A DNA stretch of 64,000 nucleotides from a halophilic archaeon SHRA6. Lineage in GTDB: Archaea; Halobacteriota; Halobacteria; Halobacteriales; Haloferacaceae. The translations under genes were made by a program, and so were the position numbers. Below, one piece after another: positions 42,727 through 52,125 of this stretch. The notes below the pieces were generated by a model, which did no database searches, was not told the DNA's origin, and worked only from the letters and a program-made list of their open reading frames with translations. The stretch is from positions 693,275 to 757,274 of the forward strand of contig ML241294.1 of assembly GCA_005239175.1 (NCBI GenBank). The letters run 5' to 3'. The first letter of the stretch is position 1. The number at the start of each line of letters is the position of its first letter.

Positions 42727-44310
42727 TCAAGCGAGTGAGCACTTCCAACAACACCTGTGCCCACCGCAGCTAGTGGCGGTGATAACACAGACGATCGCCT
42801 CAAGCACTTCAACGTACACCTCATATGGCAGTTTCGGATCGTCGATCGTCACCATGTCCTCGTCGTCGCTATCGTCGCCATCGGCGTCGTCGGCCTTGTC
42901 GGAGTCATCATCACTCCAGTGATCGAGCTCTTCTGGTTCGAGGAAATCATGTTTAAGTCCATACCAAACGAGCACATCCGATGGGATCGACGTCTGCTCA
43001 GGCACAATGTTTCTCGTGCGAGCGAACTTCCACAGCGCATACTTCTCAGATTCCGTAAATGAATCATACGGGTTCTCGACCGATCGATTCATGTCGTCGA
43101 TCTCGCTGGCCATCTCAAACAGCGCCAGATGCTTGCCGTGGTAGACGTTTTCGTATTTGTGGTCATACGCCACTGGGTCTTCGTAGCCGGTGCCTGCTGT
43201 GGGAGATAATATCACGAAGTAATTCTCGCTGTCGCCGAAGTGTCCATACGGATTCTTCGCTCGGTAGCCGGGCTTGTAGCCGAGGTCTCGAACGGTGAAA
43301 TTGTAGATCGGATTGTACCGGCCAGTCGCCACCTTCGGCCCGATCGGCGTACTCTTGGGGATCGACTGAAGGAGTGTCACTGTGGGTGCCACCTGGCGTG
43401 GTCGGTTCGACAGCTGGGTGTTCGCTTGGATGGATGCGTGGCAACAGGCCAAACATTGAGAGGCTGATCCCGTCCATGGCTTGTGGGTCCGGCGTGGTTT
43501 CTGCAATCGACGCCAGTGGGTTCAGGCCGGTTGGGTAGGTTCCGATCAGATTCTCGGGCATGTCGATCGCTGCGAGCCAGCCAGCGTCCGTGGCGTGTCC
43601 ATCACCTGCCGAGGGACCCACCGGGATCACATCTCCGGTGTAACTGTCTGTGGAAGCATCTGGGAGGAGTGCTTCGACCATGACCGCCGGCGGAATGAGT
43701 CCAAGCCAGCGGTTCTGGAGGTAATCATCCAAATCTCGCCTTTCGTCCCCAAACTGTGGGAGTTCGATCAACCAGACGTCCGTGCCCTCGTAGTCAGCAG
43801 GCCCGGCTTCGGCGTTGGTGATCGGGCCGTCAGGGATGGCACTCGTCTCGTCATCGATCGCCGTTGGGGGCGTCGAAGCGTCAGTATCGTCAGTCGGCCC
43901 GGTGTCGTCAATCGGGTCGATGCCGGCGGCGATCTGATACTGTTCGAATGCTTCGGCTGGATCGTCGGGGATATCCTCAGGGATCTCGTCGGCAAGCACA
44001 TGGGATTCATACACTTTGGCAGCGGCTTCGACACTCCCGGTTGTCGTCTCGGAGCGATCGGGCGTGTATTGGTCTAAGAGCAAGGACATATCGGCGGCGC
44101 TGTCGATACCGGGGCCGTACTGGTCGATCGTGAGGCCCGCTTGACTGATCGGGCCGTCTTGGTGGGCTGTTGGATCGAAGACGTGTGTCGGGATGGCTTC
44201 GGGGTCGATCTCGAGGTCGGCTTCGGCACAGAAGTTTCGAGGCGATCGGTAGTGTCAGTCGTGAGCGCCCCAGTGAGTGACTCTGGTGAGAGATTTTCGG
44301 AGTCTCCAGC
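42727..44310 (-). pseudogene. frameshifted viral/plasmid replication-type protein relic
   Basis: The minus strand shows one protein in three frames. Upstream: ENLSPESLTGALTTDTTDRL (near 44300), then after a shift AEADLEIDPEAIPTHVFDP and MSLLLDQYTPDRSETTTGSV (to about 43380), then after another shift RYNPIYNFTVRDLGYKPGYR and FGDSENYFVILSPTAGTGYE. VWLIELPQFGDERRDLDDYL is like the TOPRIM/primase-type section of haloviral or plasmid primase-helicases. No helicase part is left. The continuous frame from 44089 to 43163 and that from 43506 to 42727 overlap and should be read as one broken gene. Confidence 0.6.
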
Positions 44311-44359
44311 AAAGCTATGAAACTAAATATGTAGGTTCAGGCGAACAAAATGCAATACA

Positions 44360-44367
44360 TTTATAAA
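44360..44367 (+). promoter_or_regulatory. TATA box of the dehydrogenase gene
   Basis: TTTATAAAT centred about 26 bases before the ATG at 44390, the position for a leaderless transcript. Confidence 0.65.
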
Positions 44368-44389
44368 TATTGTTTATCCATAATACCTC

Positions 44390-45373
44390 ATGCCAAGTCA
44401 AGAGTGGAAAGTACTTCTGCCTAAATCCATTGACGAAAGTGGCCCAAATTCTATCGAAGACATCGCAACGTTCACTTCAATAAAAGAACTCGGGGTCGAG
44501 TCTGCTAATTTGTCTCCCCACATCGCTACTTTTGACGCAGTCATTCTGCGACATGGTCAATTAACTCAGGAGGTTATTGAGCAAGCAGATAATCTGAAAG
44601 TGATAGCCAAACACGGCGTGGGGCTTGATAACGTTGACATCCAAAGCGCAACGGAACAGGGAATAGTTGTTTGTAATACCCCAAACGCAAATTCTCATGC
44701 AGTAGCCGAGCATGCACTTACTCTCCTGCTTGCGACTACCAGACGACTACCAGCCATGGATTCTGCGACTCGAAATGGGCAATGGGACCAAAGTCAGTGG
44801 AATATCAATGAACTACGGGGACAAACACTTGGATTGTACGGCTGTGGGGACATTGCTCATCAGTTAGTCGAGGTTTCAAGAGATATTGGCATGAATTACA
44901 TCGGCTATGATCCATATATTGACGATGACGATCTTTCGAATGATATCACAAAAGTGGATAAGCAAACGCTGTTCTCAGAAGCTGATGCTGTGAGTATCCA
45001 TGTTCCGCATACGGAGGAAACGCATCATGCAATTTCGACATCAGAACTAGCGTTGCTTTCGTCAGATGCAATAATTATTAACACCGCTCGGGGACCAGTA
45101 GTCGATGAAAAAGCGCTTATCAGCGCTCTCGATAACGACGAGCTGGCTGGAGCTGGTCTGGATGTGTTCACAGAGGAACCACCATCTACGTCGAATCCAT
45201 TATTCGACATGGAGTGTACAGTAGTGACCCCACACATTGCAGCATCAACAGCCGAATCCCTCAAGCGTATGGCCCAGAGGGCAGCTGCCAATGTCCGCTC
45301 AGTCTACAATGGAGAGCTCCCTGATTCAACGGTCAATCCTGAAGTATTCGAATCCAAAAGTTCAATCCTTTAG
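44390..45373 (+). CDS. D-isomer-specific 2-hydroxyacid dehydrogenase
   Basis: A 327-residue NAD(P)-dependent enzyme of the SerA/glyoxylate reductase family. Features in order: KHGVGLDNVDIQSA and NTPNANSHAVAEHAL in the substrate domain, the GxGxxA dinucleotide motif in LGLYGCGDIAHQLV, NTARGPVVDEKAL (catalytic Arg), GAGLDVFTEEPP (Glu) and TPHIAAST (His). All three catalytic residues are present. It converts a 2-keto acid to a D-hydroxy acid or the reverse. The neighbours are an HpcH/HpaI aldolase, an IclR regulator and a TRAP transporter, so it should act in catabolism of an imported hydroxy or sugar acid rather than in serine synthesis. No ACT domain, consistent with that. Confidence 0.9.
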   Translation: MPSQEWKVLLPKSIDESGPNSIEDIATFTSIKELGVESANLSPHIATFDAVILRHGQLTQEVIEQADNLKVIAKHGVGLDNVDIQSATEQGIVVCNTPNANSHAVAEHALTLLLATTRRLPAMDSATRNGQWDQSQWNINELRGQTLGLYGCGDIAHQLVEVSRDIGMNYIGYDPYIDDDDLSNDITKVDKQTLFSEADAVSIHVPHTEETHHAISTSELALLSSDAIIINTARGPVVDEKALISALDNDELAGAGLDVFTEEPPSTSNPLFDMECTVVTPHIAASTAESLKRMAQRAAANVRSVYNGELPDSTVNPEVFESKSSIL

Positions 45374-45439
45374 GGGGGGCAGATGATTAATTGGATTTGA
45401 TATTATTCTCCTGCTTTCGTGGCCGCAACGGAGTTCTTC

Positions 45440-46231
45440 TTACGTGGATTCTTTGATTTTTTCCAATCGAGGTCCCACTACACTGCGAAGTGCTGCAATC
45501 TCTCCGCTACTTATACGTAACAACTGGACTCCATTGTTGATCATCTCTTGTGCCTCGGTTGCACTACTTGCTAGTCTTCCAACAGGAATGTCAAATGATT
45601 TGCTTGTTTCACGGATTTCATCAATCGTTGCTTCAACCTCAGGATGGTCGGTTTCAAGTGGGTGTCCGAGTGACACAGACAGATCAGCTGGACCGATCAC
45701 GATAAAACCGAGCTCCTCTACCTGCAATATCTCATCTAAATTCTCTACTGCAGTCGTATTTTCTATCATCACACCTACCGACGTATTTTCGTCTTCTCTC
45801 TCAACATATGATCGGTCTAACTTACTGCCCCAACCACTGACTCGAGAGGCTGCAATGCCCCGCTCTCCAACAGCATTACCATATGAAAACCGTGACGCCT
45901 CCACAGCTTGTTTAACTTCTTCGGCTGTCTCTATACGGGGAATTAAGATATTGCGGACCCCTGAATCCAAGACCTTCCGAATTAGCGCTGGTTCATTGTT
46001 CGATAGTCGGACGAGTAACTCGGTTTCAGCTACTTCAGCCGCACGTGTGAGATCTTCAAAAATCCCACTATCGTATGCTGCGGGGCCTATGTGCTCAAAG
46101 TCGATCCACACAAAATCCAGACCCAAGTTACCGTAAATTTCGATGATAGATGACTCGTGTGTGATTGACTGTGCTCCTAAAATCACGTCTCCGTTTTCGA
46201 ACTTCTGTTGAAGCTGATTATTTTGACTCAC
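45440..46231 (-). CDS. HpcH/HpaI-type aldolase
   Basis: A 263-residue class II aldolase of the 2-keto-3-deoxy sugar acid type. Recognisable parts are FVWIDFEHIGP (general-base region), ELLVRLSNNEPALIRKVLDSGVRNILIPRIET (metal-site Glu and PRIET), VMIENTTAVENLDEI and VIGPADLSVSLG. It splits a 2-keto-4-hydroxy acid into pyruvate or a similar keto acid plus an aldehyde. It is convergent with the dehydrogenase gene (66 bases apart) and divergent from the IclR gene. Together they make a plausible two-step degradation route. The exact substrate is not evident. ATG at 46231. Confidence 0.88.
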   Translation of the reverse strand: MSQNNQLQQKFENGDVILGAQSITHESSIIEIYGNLGLDFVWIDFEHIGPAAYDSGIFEDLTRAAEVAETELLVRLSNNEPALIRKVLDSGVRNILIPRIETAEEVKQAVEASRFSYGNAVGERGIAASRVSGWGSKLDRSYVEREDENTSVGVMIENTTAVENLDEILQVEELGFIVIGPADLSVSLGHPLETDHPEVEATIDEIRETSKSFDIPVGRLASSATEAQEMINNGVQLLRISSGEIAALRSVVGPRLEKIKEST

Positions 46232-46570
46232 TTGTCAACAACTATCGGAACGTAACTTAATACCTTGTATCTATTATGTCAGGTGCATAATTAGAATGTC
46301 AGCGGATTACATTTAGGATGAACGCCCGATTTTGCCGAGAGTTCATACATTCTGAAACAGTAGCCAAGAACTGCGACAGAGTCACGCATGCTACATGATT
46401 GATCGAAGACAACATCATAAGTATACGAATTGCTCACAAGCCATGAGGACACTAACGTCCGGTGAAGATCTGGCCCGTAGAACGGGTAGACAAGATCGGC
46501 CTATAGTACAGGAGTGATTACTTGGACGAGGTTGCCAACGAGACAAAACGTTAATCAGTGTAATTATAAA

Positions 46571-46585
46571 TTCTACATAATAGAA
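46571..46585 (+). promoter_or_regulatory. palindromic operator type A, copy 1
   Basis: TTCTACATAATAGAA, an imperfect palindrome. It matches the site at 46722-46736 in 14 of 15 positions. Confidence 0.55.
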
Positions 46586-46665
46586 CCGTTAGACGTTGGC
46601 ACTGAATAGCAGATCGAACTGATGTGGACATTTTTATTTATAATGATCGTCCATCGGAGTAATCT

Positions 46666-46687
46666 ATTACAAAAGTATTCTTGTAAT
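46666..46687 (+). promoter_or_regulatory. palindromic operator type B, copy 1
   Basis: ATTACAA - 8 bases - TTGTAAT. Perfect 7-base arms; 27 bases from the start of copy 2, i.e. somewhat under three helical turns. Confidence 0.55.
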
Positions 46688-46692
46688 ATTCC

Positions 46693-46714
46693 ATTACATA
46701 CGTATGTTTGTAAT
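46693..46714 (+). promoter_or_regulatory. palindromic operator type B, copy 2
   Basis: ATTACA - 10 bases - TGTAAT, with a perfect ACATACGTATGT palindrome inside. The same outer arms as copy 1. Confidence 0.55.
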
Positions 46715-46721
46715 CTATTAT

Positions 46722-46736
46722 TTCTACATAGTAGAA
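46722..46736 (+). promoter_or_regulatory. palindromic operator type A, copy 2
   Basis: TTCTACATAGTAGAA, a palindrome around its central base. Placed eight bases after the second type-B site. Confidence 0.6.
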
Positions 46737-46943
46737 GGATTTGAAAAGCCTGCCTATGTGAATTTAGTTGTTAGATGAACCACCTGCCACGGAATTCCCA
46801 TGAGCACTAACCTACTAATTGAGCGATCGACCTCCATGTGTTCACTATCTTGTTTTCATTCGGTACCCTCCGTCATGAGTAGATTGATACCTCTGTTTCT
46901 ACTATGCAGAAAACTTATACAGATAGTCGTCGCACACAGTAAT

Positions 46944-47741
46944 ATGTCCCAAAATCAAAGCACGAACCATTTGCAGACTCTCGAAAGGAGCTTCAACATA
47001 ATCCACTTATTGATGGAAGAAGGGCCGATTCACCTCTCAGACGTTGCAGATCGCTTGAATATGGCTGAGAGTACTACGCATCGATACCTACAGACGCTCC
47101 ATAGCCTAAGATACGTCTCTCGAGAGGGAGAGAGATATCAGCTTGGGCTAAGATTTGCTAGGTTGGGAACTGCGGCACGGGCTCGGAATCCAGGATACGC
47201 TAAAATAAAGCCGTACGTCGAAAGGCTTGCAGATAATACCGGAGAACGAGCTCACTTTATCGCTGAAGATCATGGATTAGGCGTTTATCTATATCAGTCG
47301 GTGGGCGAAAGTGCAGTGAAAGTAGGAGCAAATATTGGACGGCAAGTCCGTCTCCATTGTTCCGCTGCGGGTAAGGTTATTTTATCACACTACGAGTCAG
47401 CTCGAGTGAATGAAATACTCGATATGTGGGGACTGCCGCAAAACACCGAGCATACCATCACAAATCGGGGTGCTTTATTCAAAGAGCTGGAGAAGGTCAG
47501 AGAGCGTGGATTCGCATTCAATCGAGAAGAAGCTGTAGAGGGTGTGCATGTGGTGTCGGTTCCAGTTAAACCCAAAGGGATACTTATTGGAACGCTCTGT
47601 ATTGCGGGGCCCTCACATCGATTGAAGGGAAGTTGGTTTGATGAAGAACTCCCAGAGTTACTACTCTCAACGGCGAATGAATTAGAATTGAATATTGAAT
47701 ATGACAGCGAAGGTCAGCAAGCGGATCACTTGGTTGAGTAA
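46944..47741 (+). CDS. IclR-family transcription regulator
   Basis: A 265-residue regulator. N-terminal winged helix (about 10-65): SFNIIHLLMEEGPIHLSDVADRL then ESTTHRYLQTLHSLRYVSRE. The C-terminal IclR effector domain contains GERAHFIAEDHGLGVYLYQSV, RLHCSAAGKVILS, RERGFAFNREEAVEGVHVVSVPV and GTLCIAGPSHRL, all typical. It probably binds a small acid derived from the transported substrate. I choose ATG 46944 (MSQNQSTNHL). The upstream open extension (from 46800) is hydrophobic and basic and would cover no known domain. It diverges from the aldolase across the palindromes, so autoregulation and control of the aldolase are both reasonable. Confidence 0.9.
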   Translation: MSQNQSTNHLQTLERSFNIIHLLMEEGPIHLSDVADRLNMAESTTHRYLQTLHSLRYVSREGERYQLGLRFARLGTAARARNPGYAKIKPYVERLADNTGERAHFIAEDHGLGVYLYQSVGESAVKVGANIGRQVRLHCSAAGKVILSHYESARVNEILDMWGLPQNTEHTITNRGALFKELEKVRERGFAFNREEAVEGVHVVSVPVKPKGILIGTLCIAGPSHRLKGSWFDEELPELLLSTANELELNIEYDSEGQQADHLVE

Positions 47742-48127
47742 TGACGATGAACGTGAACGTATGTCGCACTTCGGGGTGGGTTCCTTAGGATGGAGACTGC
47801 TCATCTTTGCTGATAGCTGGTCCCAGGTGAATCAAGGGTCAGAGAAAATGGACGATTCCAACACGCACACGTGAGCCTTCGATAGATCGGGGTGGCAGTC
47901 GAATAAAATCTCACGATGTGTTTTGATTGGGCTCATAAGCGGCAAAGTCCCGAGCTGGTGGAATGAGTCCTATCGGTACACAACAGCGAATTTGATCCCT
48001 TTTGCTGAAAATTTGATCTACTAGCCAGTCTCAAGATCTGGCCCTCAGTATCGATCGGGTATAAGCGATTTACAGAATTGATGCTGATCGGTATAATTAA
48101 ATAATTATAATATATACTTCTGTATGC
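47742..48127. other. intergenic gap
   Basis: No gene seen. The last 40 bases are very AT-rich (TATAATTAAATAATTATAAT around 48092-48111) and probably include the promoter of the TAXI gene. Confidence 0.4.
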
Positions 48128-49231
48128 ATGCGAGAACTTACCAGCCGCAGAAGGGTACTAGAGATTGTCGGTGGGACTGGCGCAGTTGCCCTTGCAGGGT
48201 GTACTGGAGGTACAGACGACAATGGGAATGGTGAAGACGGAGGGAATGGTGAAGACGGAAGCGACGACAGCGGCGGAAATGGAGGCCAAACCACTATTAC
48301 TCTGGGGACCAGTTCCGATGGTTCGTCTTCGTGGACGATCGGCCAGGCGATGCAGGCAGAGGTACAGCGAAATACAGATATCAGGTTAGCAGCTGAGCGG
48401 ACCGATGGGTATGCGTCGAATATTGGACTTGCAGCAGAAGATGGCGTCGATGTTATTATGGTATTTAATAACATGTACCGAGATGCCATTGAAAGTCAAT
48501 TCAATTACGAGGGCGAAGATTATGAAGTAGAGGATCTTGGATGGCAGGGTATGTCGACGTTGTCTGGGGAGTATCTTTTAGTTACCTCTGAGGATTCAGA
48601 CGTTGAGTATTACCGTGACTTGGAAGGACGAGATGTCGCTACATTCCCAACCGGGACCGGGATCAAACCGCAATTCGACTCGTTCATGAATCGAGCTCTT
48701 GATTTAGATCCCGAAGAGGATATGAACCGACTCGATCTTCCATACACCGACCATTCTAGTGCCCTAAGTCAGGAAAGAGTCGACGCGTGTGGATTCTTTA
48801 CCCATAATAATGGCGAAATATGGTCTGGAACATGGCAAGAGTTATCTGCGCAAAATGACATCCGACCAGTTCAGATTCATCCAGACAGTTTGGAAGAGGC
48901 AAAAGAAACGATGGGTAATCAACTTCGAGAACAAGAGTTTCCTGTCGTCGATCAAGAGGGGTTCAACGGTGTGGAAGCCCCCTGCGTGTTCCTAGTCGGG
49001 TTCACTGTTATTGATCAAGATGTCTCGGCAGAGGCGTGGTACGAGGTTAGCGAAGCGATCGTCGAAAATATTGAAGAAATTCGAGAGGCAGCCGACCTGC
49101 TTTGGGATGTTAGCGCCGAGGAAAACTTCACTGCAGGCATTTATGAAGATTATCCCGTTCATCCAGGCGTTGCAAACTTCTTAAAAGATAAAGGCTGGTG
49201 GGACGACAACTGGACCGTAGGCGGAGAATAA
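48128..49231 (+). CDS. TAXI-family TRAP transporter substrate-binding lipoprotein
   Basis: A 367-residue exported protein. The start (MRELTSRRRVLEIVGGTGAV) has a Tat-type Arg motif and ALAGCTGG is a lipobox, so it is likely Tat-exported and lipid-anchored. A Gly/Asp/Asn-rich spacer (about 30-57) follows. The mature part, TITLGTSSDGSSSWTIGQAMQ, VDVIMVFNNMYRDAI, DLEGRDVATFPTGTGIKP and HPGVANFLKDKGWW, is typical of TAXI-type TRAP binding proteins. It captures an organic acid outside the cell and hands it to the fused permease encoded 42 bases downstream. The substrate is probably that degraded by the enzymes to the left. Confidence 0.88.
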   Translation: MRELTSRRRVLEIVGGTGAVALAGCTGGTDDNGNGEDGGNGEDGSDDSGGNGGQTTITLGTSSDGSSSWTIGQAMQAEVQRNTDIRLAAERTDGYASNIGLAAEDGVDVIMVFNNMYRDAIESQFNYEGEDYEVEDLGWQGMSTLSGEYLLVTSEDSDVEYYRDLEGRDVATFPTGTGIKPQFDSFMNRALDLDPEEDMNRLDLPYTDHSSALSQERVDACGFFTHNNGEIWSGTWQELSAQNDIRPVQIHPDSLEEAKETMGNQLREQEFPVVDQEGFNGVEAPCVFLVGFTVIDQDVSAEAWYEVSEAIVENIEEIREAADLLWDVSAEENFTAGIYEDYPVHPGVANFLKDKGWWDDNWTVGGE

Positions 49232-49273
49232 ATAAGACTTAACAAGAATCGACAATGAGATAAGGCCGCCACA

Positions 49274-51220
49274 ATGATTTTTCCATCAAAAATGTCCAAA
49301 AAAACTGAGAAATTATCAACATATATACAATATCTGATTATACTAGTCGCAGCTGCCCTCTGGAGTGTAATGTTTTGGTATGGCTCCACATATAGCATAC
49401 CCCAGGCATTGTACGGAATATTCTTTTTGGGCGGTAGCATCATAGTCTATTCACTGGTTGAGTTAAAAGATGCGCTAGAAGCGAACACACGGTACCGGAG
49501 CATTCTAATGGCAGTTCTAGCCGCAACTGGCGTTGTAATAACTATTATATCATATCTCGAGTATGATAATATGCTAAACTCACGAGCGACGAGCCCTGAG
49601 ACACTTCATTACATACTCGCAGTAGGTGTGATAGTTGTTGTTCTTTATTTGACATACGATGCCTTCGGGAGTGTATTCTCAGTGATCGTATTACTGACCT
49701 TCCTGTATGCCTACTTTGGGCCGCAGTTCCCCGGTGTGTTCTTTCACACCGGAATGAGTGAATTTCGTATTTTAGAAGTAAGTGTTATAAATATGGCCGG
49801 AATGTACGGACGGCTCACACAAGTTGGGGCAACCATGGTTGCACCATTCTTGCTTTTTGCAGGACTAATAAAGGGATTCGGAGGATTCGGTGTAATGTTA
49901 GGGTTCTCGACCTGGATCGCAAAATATCTCCGGACAGGTATTGCACAGATGGCGACAATAATGAGCATGGCTGTAGGGTCGATCTCAGGCAGTGCAGCTG
50001 CAAACACTAGCATCACAGGATCATTTACCATCCCACTTATGAAAGAGAGTGGCATTGATAAGGAGAAGTCTGCGGCAATCGAGTCTGTTGCTTCTTCAGG
50101 AGGACAGATTCTCCCACCTGTGATGGGTGTCGCAGCCTTTCTTATGGCTGACTTACTCTCGTTGCCAATATTCACGATCTTTACCGCTGCGCTCATTCCA
50201 GCAATCGTCTACTATGTGATCGTCGCCAACGGAGTACGGTGGATTGCAATATCCTGTTTAGATGACGATGAGTCCCTGGAGGTTGATGAGGAGACCACCA
50301 ACAACATCGATGGGCATGAAATGGTCACTATTGTACCTGAAATGCCATCATTGTTGTATGGTACGCAATTTCTTCTTGCGATAGCGTATCTTCTCTATGC
50401 GCTTGGGGTTGAACGTCAACCGGTGCTGATTGCTGGGAATAGGACTGTTGCTCTGTCCATTATTCTTGGGATCACATACATTTCGATAGATAAGATATAT
50501 TTCTCAAAAGATACAGTAGGTATAAAAGAAACTATTACTGACATCATAGAACTGATCAAACTTGGGATGGTCGATGGAGCAAAGACTACTGCAGGGATAA
50601 TGATAATTCTGGCGAGCATCGGGGCAGTGATAGATATCCTGCTTACTACCGGGTTCCCCACAATGTTGTCACTTGTATTGACTGATATTGCGGGAGAGTC
50701 GCTCTTCGCTCTACTGATCATGACAATGGTCACAGCTATTCTCCTTGGTATGGGGATGCCAACACCAGCGGCATATCTTATTGTCGCAATTCTATTGGCA
50801 CCAACGCTTACCCAAGCTGGTATTTCGGAACTCAATGCTCACTTTTTTGTGTTCTATTACGCTATCCTCTCAGCGATTACTCCTCCAATTGCAGTTGGTA
50901 TCATCATCTCATCATCAATTGCTAATTCAAACTTCTGGAAGGCGAGCTACGAGGCATTAAAACTCGCAATCCCACTGTTCGTATTACCGTTTTCCTTTGT
51001 GTACTATCCAATGATCATTTCACCTGAAGCATCAGGCTATCTGTTGGGGGGGCTATATGGGGTCTTAGTTTTGGGAGCATTGTTGTTGATAAGTTATGGT
51101 CTAAATGCATCAAATATACCGCTCACAGATATGTCTAATAACAGGTATTTGATTCCATACAAGGGCACATTGCTCACTGTTGGGACAGTTATATTATCAA
51201 TTCCAATTGTATTATTTTAA
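49274..51220 (+). CDS. TRAP transporter fused permease (4TM + 12TM)
   Basis: A 648-residue membrane protein with 16 or more hydrophobic segments. It is the fused type in which the DctQ-like small part precedes the DctM-like large part. Family signatures: GSISGSAAANTSITGSFTIPLMKESG (first substrate loop), ASSGGQILPPVMGVAAFLMA and GMGMPTPAAYLIVAILLAPTL (second symmetry-related loop). It uses an ion gradient, presumably sodium, to import the acid bound by the TAXI lipoprotein. It is in an operon with that gene. An ATG at 49292 is an alternative start. Confidence 0.92.
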   Translation: MIFPSKMSKKTEKLSTYIQYLIILVAAALWSVMFWYGSTYSIPQALYGIFFLGGSIIVYSLVELKDALEANTRYRSILMAVLAATGVVITIISYLEYDNMLNSRATSPETLHYILAVGVIVVVLYLTYDAFGSVFSVIVLLTFLYAYFGPQFPGVFFHTGMSEFRILEVSVINMAGMYGRLTQVGATMVAPFLLFAGLIKGFGGFGVMLGFSTWIAKYLRTGIAQMATIMSMAVGSISGSAAANTSITGSFTIPLMKESGIDKEKSAAIESVASSGGQILPPVMGVAAFLMADLLSLPIFTIFTAALIPAIVYYVIVANGVRWIAISCLDDDESLEVDEETTNNIDGHEMVTIVPEMPSLLYGTQFLLAIAYLLYALGVERQPVLIAGNRTVALSIILGITYISIDKIYFSKDTVGIKETITDIIELIKLGMVDGAKTTAGIMIILASIGAVIDILLTTGFPTMLSLVLTDIAGESLFALLIMTMVTAILLGMGMPTPAAYLIVAILLAPTLTQAGISELNAHFFVFYYAILSAITPPIAVGIIISSSIANSNFWKASYEALKLAIPLFVLPFSFVYYPMIISPEASGYLLGGLYGVLVLGALLLISYGLNASNIPLTDMSNNRYLIPYKGTLLTVGTVILSIPIVLF

Positions 51221-51480
51221 TACGACAATTTCTATCTCAGATTAAATATTGTCTCTACGTTTGATTGGAGTGTTATCAATCGCTGTCTTTACCACATGTA
51301 AATAGGTTTAGAATAGAGTACGCCAAGTAAACATCCATTGCAAGCTCACAAGACGAATCTTACTAATTTCAATCCCTGTATCACATACCTTTCACTACTA
51401 GATTTTAGCGAGTGACTTTTGAACGATTACTGGACACCTCTCAGTAGTCGATAGGGTGGGTGCCACCGATCGAATCGGTG
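51221..51480. other. intergenic gap
   Basis: AT-rich, no gene and no clear terminator. Confidence 0.35.
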
Positions 51481-51855
51481 TCAACAGCTACTCTGCAGAC
51501 TCTCGATCGATATACTGCGTTTCCCACTTGACGCGTGCAGCAACCTCTCGCTGGCCCCGTCGAGAAAGGAGAACAAGATCGACTCAGCCCACTTGATGAA
51601 CACCCGTAGCGTGTCTATCTGTGTTTTCTCCGAGGCTGGTGCGAGATCGCCGTCACGACGACGCCAGAGACGATATTCGTGGAGGACCCGTCCGGTGAAT
51701 TCGTTCATATTGTCGATATCTCTGTCGCCACACCAGCGGACGAAATGACCGAGACGAGATGAATGAGAGTACAGTGTCGCTTTCAATACCTCTGTCTCAC
51801 GATCGGCAAGGTACAGTTCTACACCGGTTTCCGGTTTGAGTGGTTCGAGGCTCAT
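51481..51855 (-). pseudogene. truncated integrase joined to a foreign 3' end
   Basis: Starts MSLEPLKPETGVELYLADRE and follows the integrase at 38078 through GHFVRWCGDRD, YRLWRRRDGDLAPASEKTQI and DTLRVFIKWAESI. There the match stops. In another frame the next bases read DLVLLSRRGQREVAARVKWE, then TQYIDRESAE and a stop, which looks like the end of a winged-helix protein. So a deletion has joined the first third of an integrase to the tail of a different gene. The catalytic domain is lost. Confidence 0.75.
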
Positions 51856-52125
51856 CGCTCTTGGTGTGACCCGCAATTAGCCCCGATCTGAACCCTCCAA
51901 TTTCGGGCAGCACAGCCCCGAAAGGACAATTCGTTACCGGCGGTAACGTGCGCCCGTCGCGTCCGTGTCGTTGCAGTACGTTTCCAAACACAGGACGGCG
52001 TGGACTTTCTTTTTAAAGAGCCCCACCATCTTGCGGATCAAGTTTGTAATGCTACATCACGGAGGTCACTTCCGTCTGGCGATTCACAGTGAACCAGGAT
52101 AATTGGTTTCGTATTAATAACTGGG

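Larger units (their letters stand above)
46232..46943. promoter_or_regulatory. long regulatory gap between aldolase and IclR genes
   Basis: A 712-base AT-rich region without a gene. It holds four palindromes of two types at 46571-46736, listed separately. TATA-like runs are seen near 46632-46642. Confidence 0.5.

Noticed and set aside
43163-44089. Independent 308-residue acidic gene
   Set aside because: It overlaps the 259-residue frame on the same strand, and the good sequence passes from one frame to the other; they are one broken gene.
46800-46943. N-terminal extension of the IclR regulator
   Set aside because: Residues are hydrophobic and Cys-rich, unlike the family, which starts a few residues before the winged helix.
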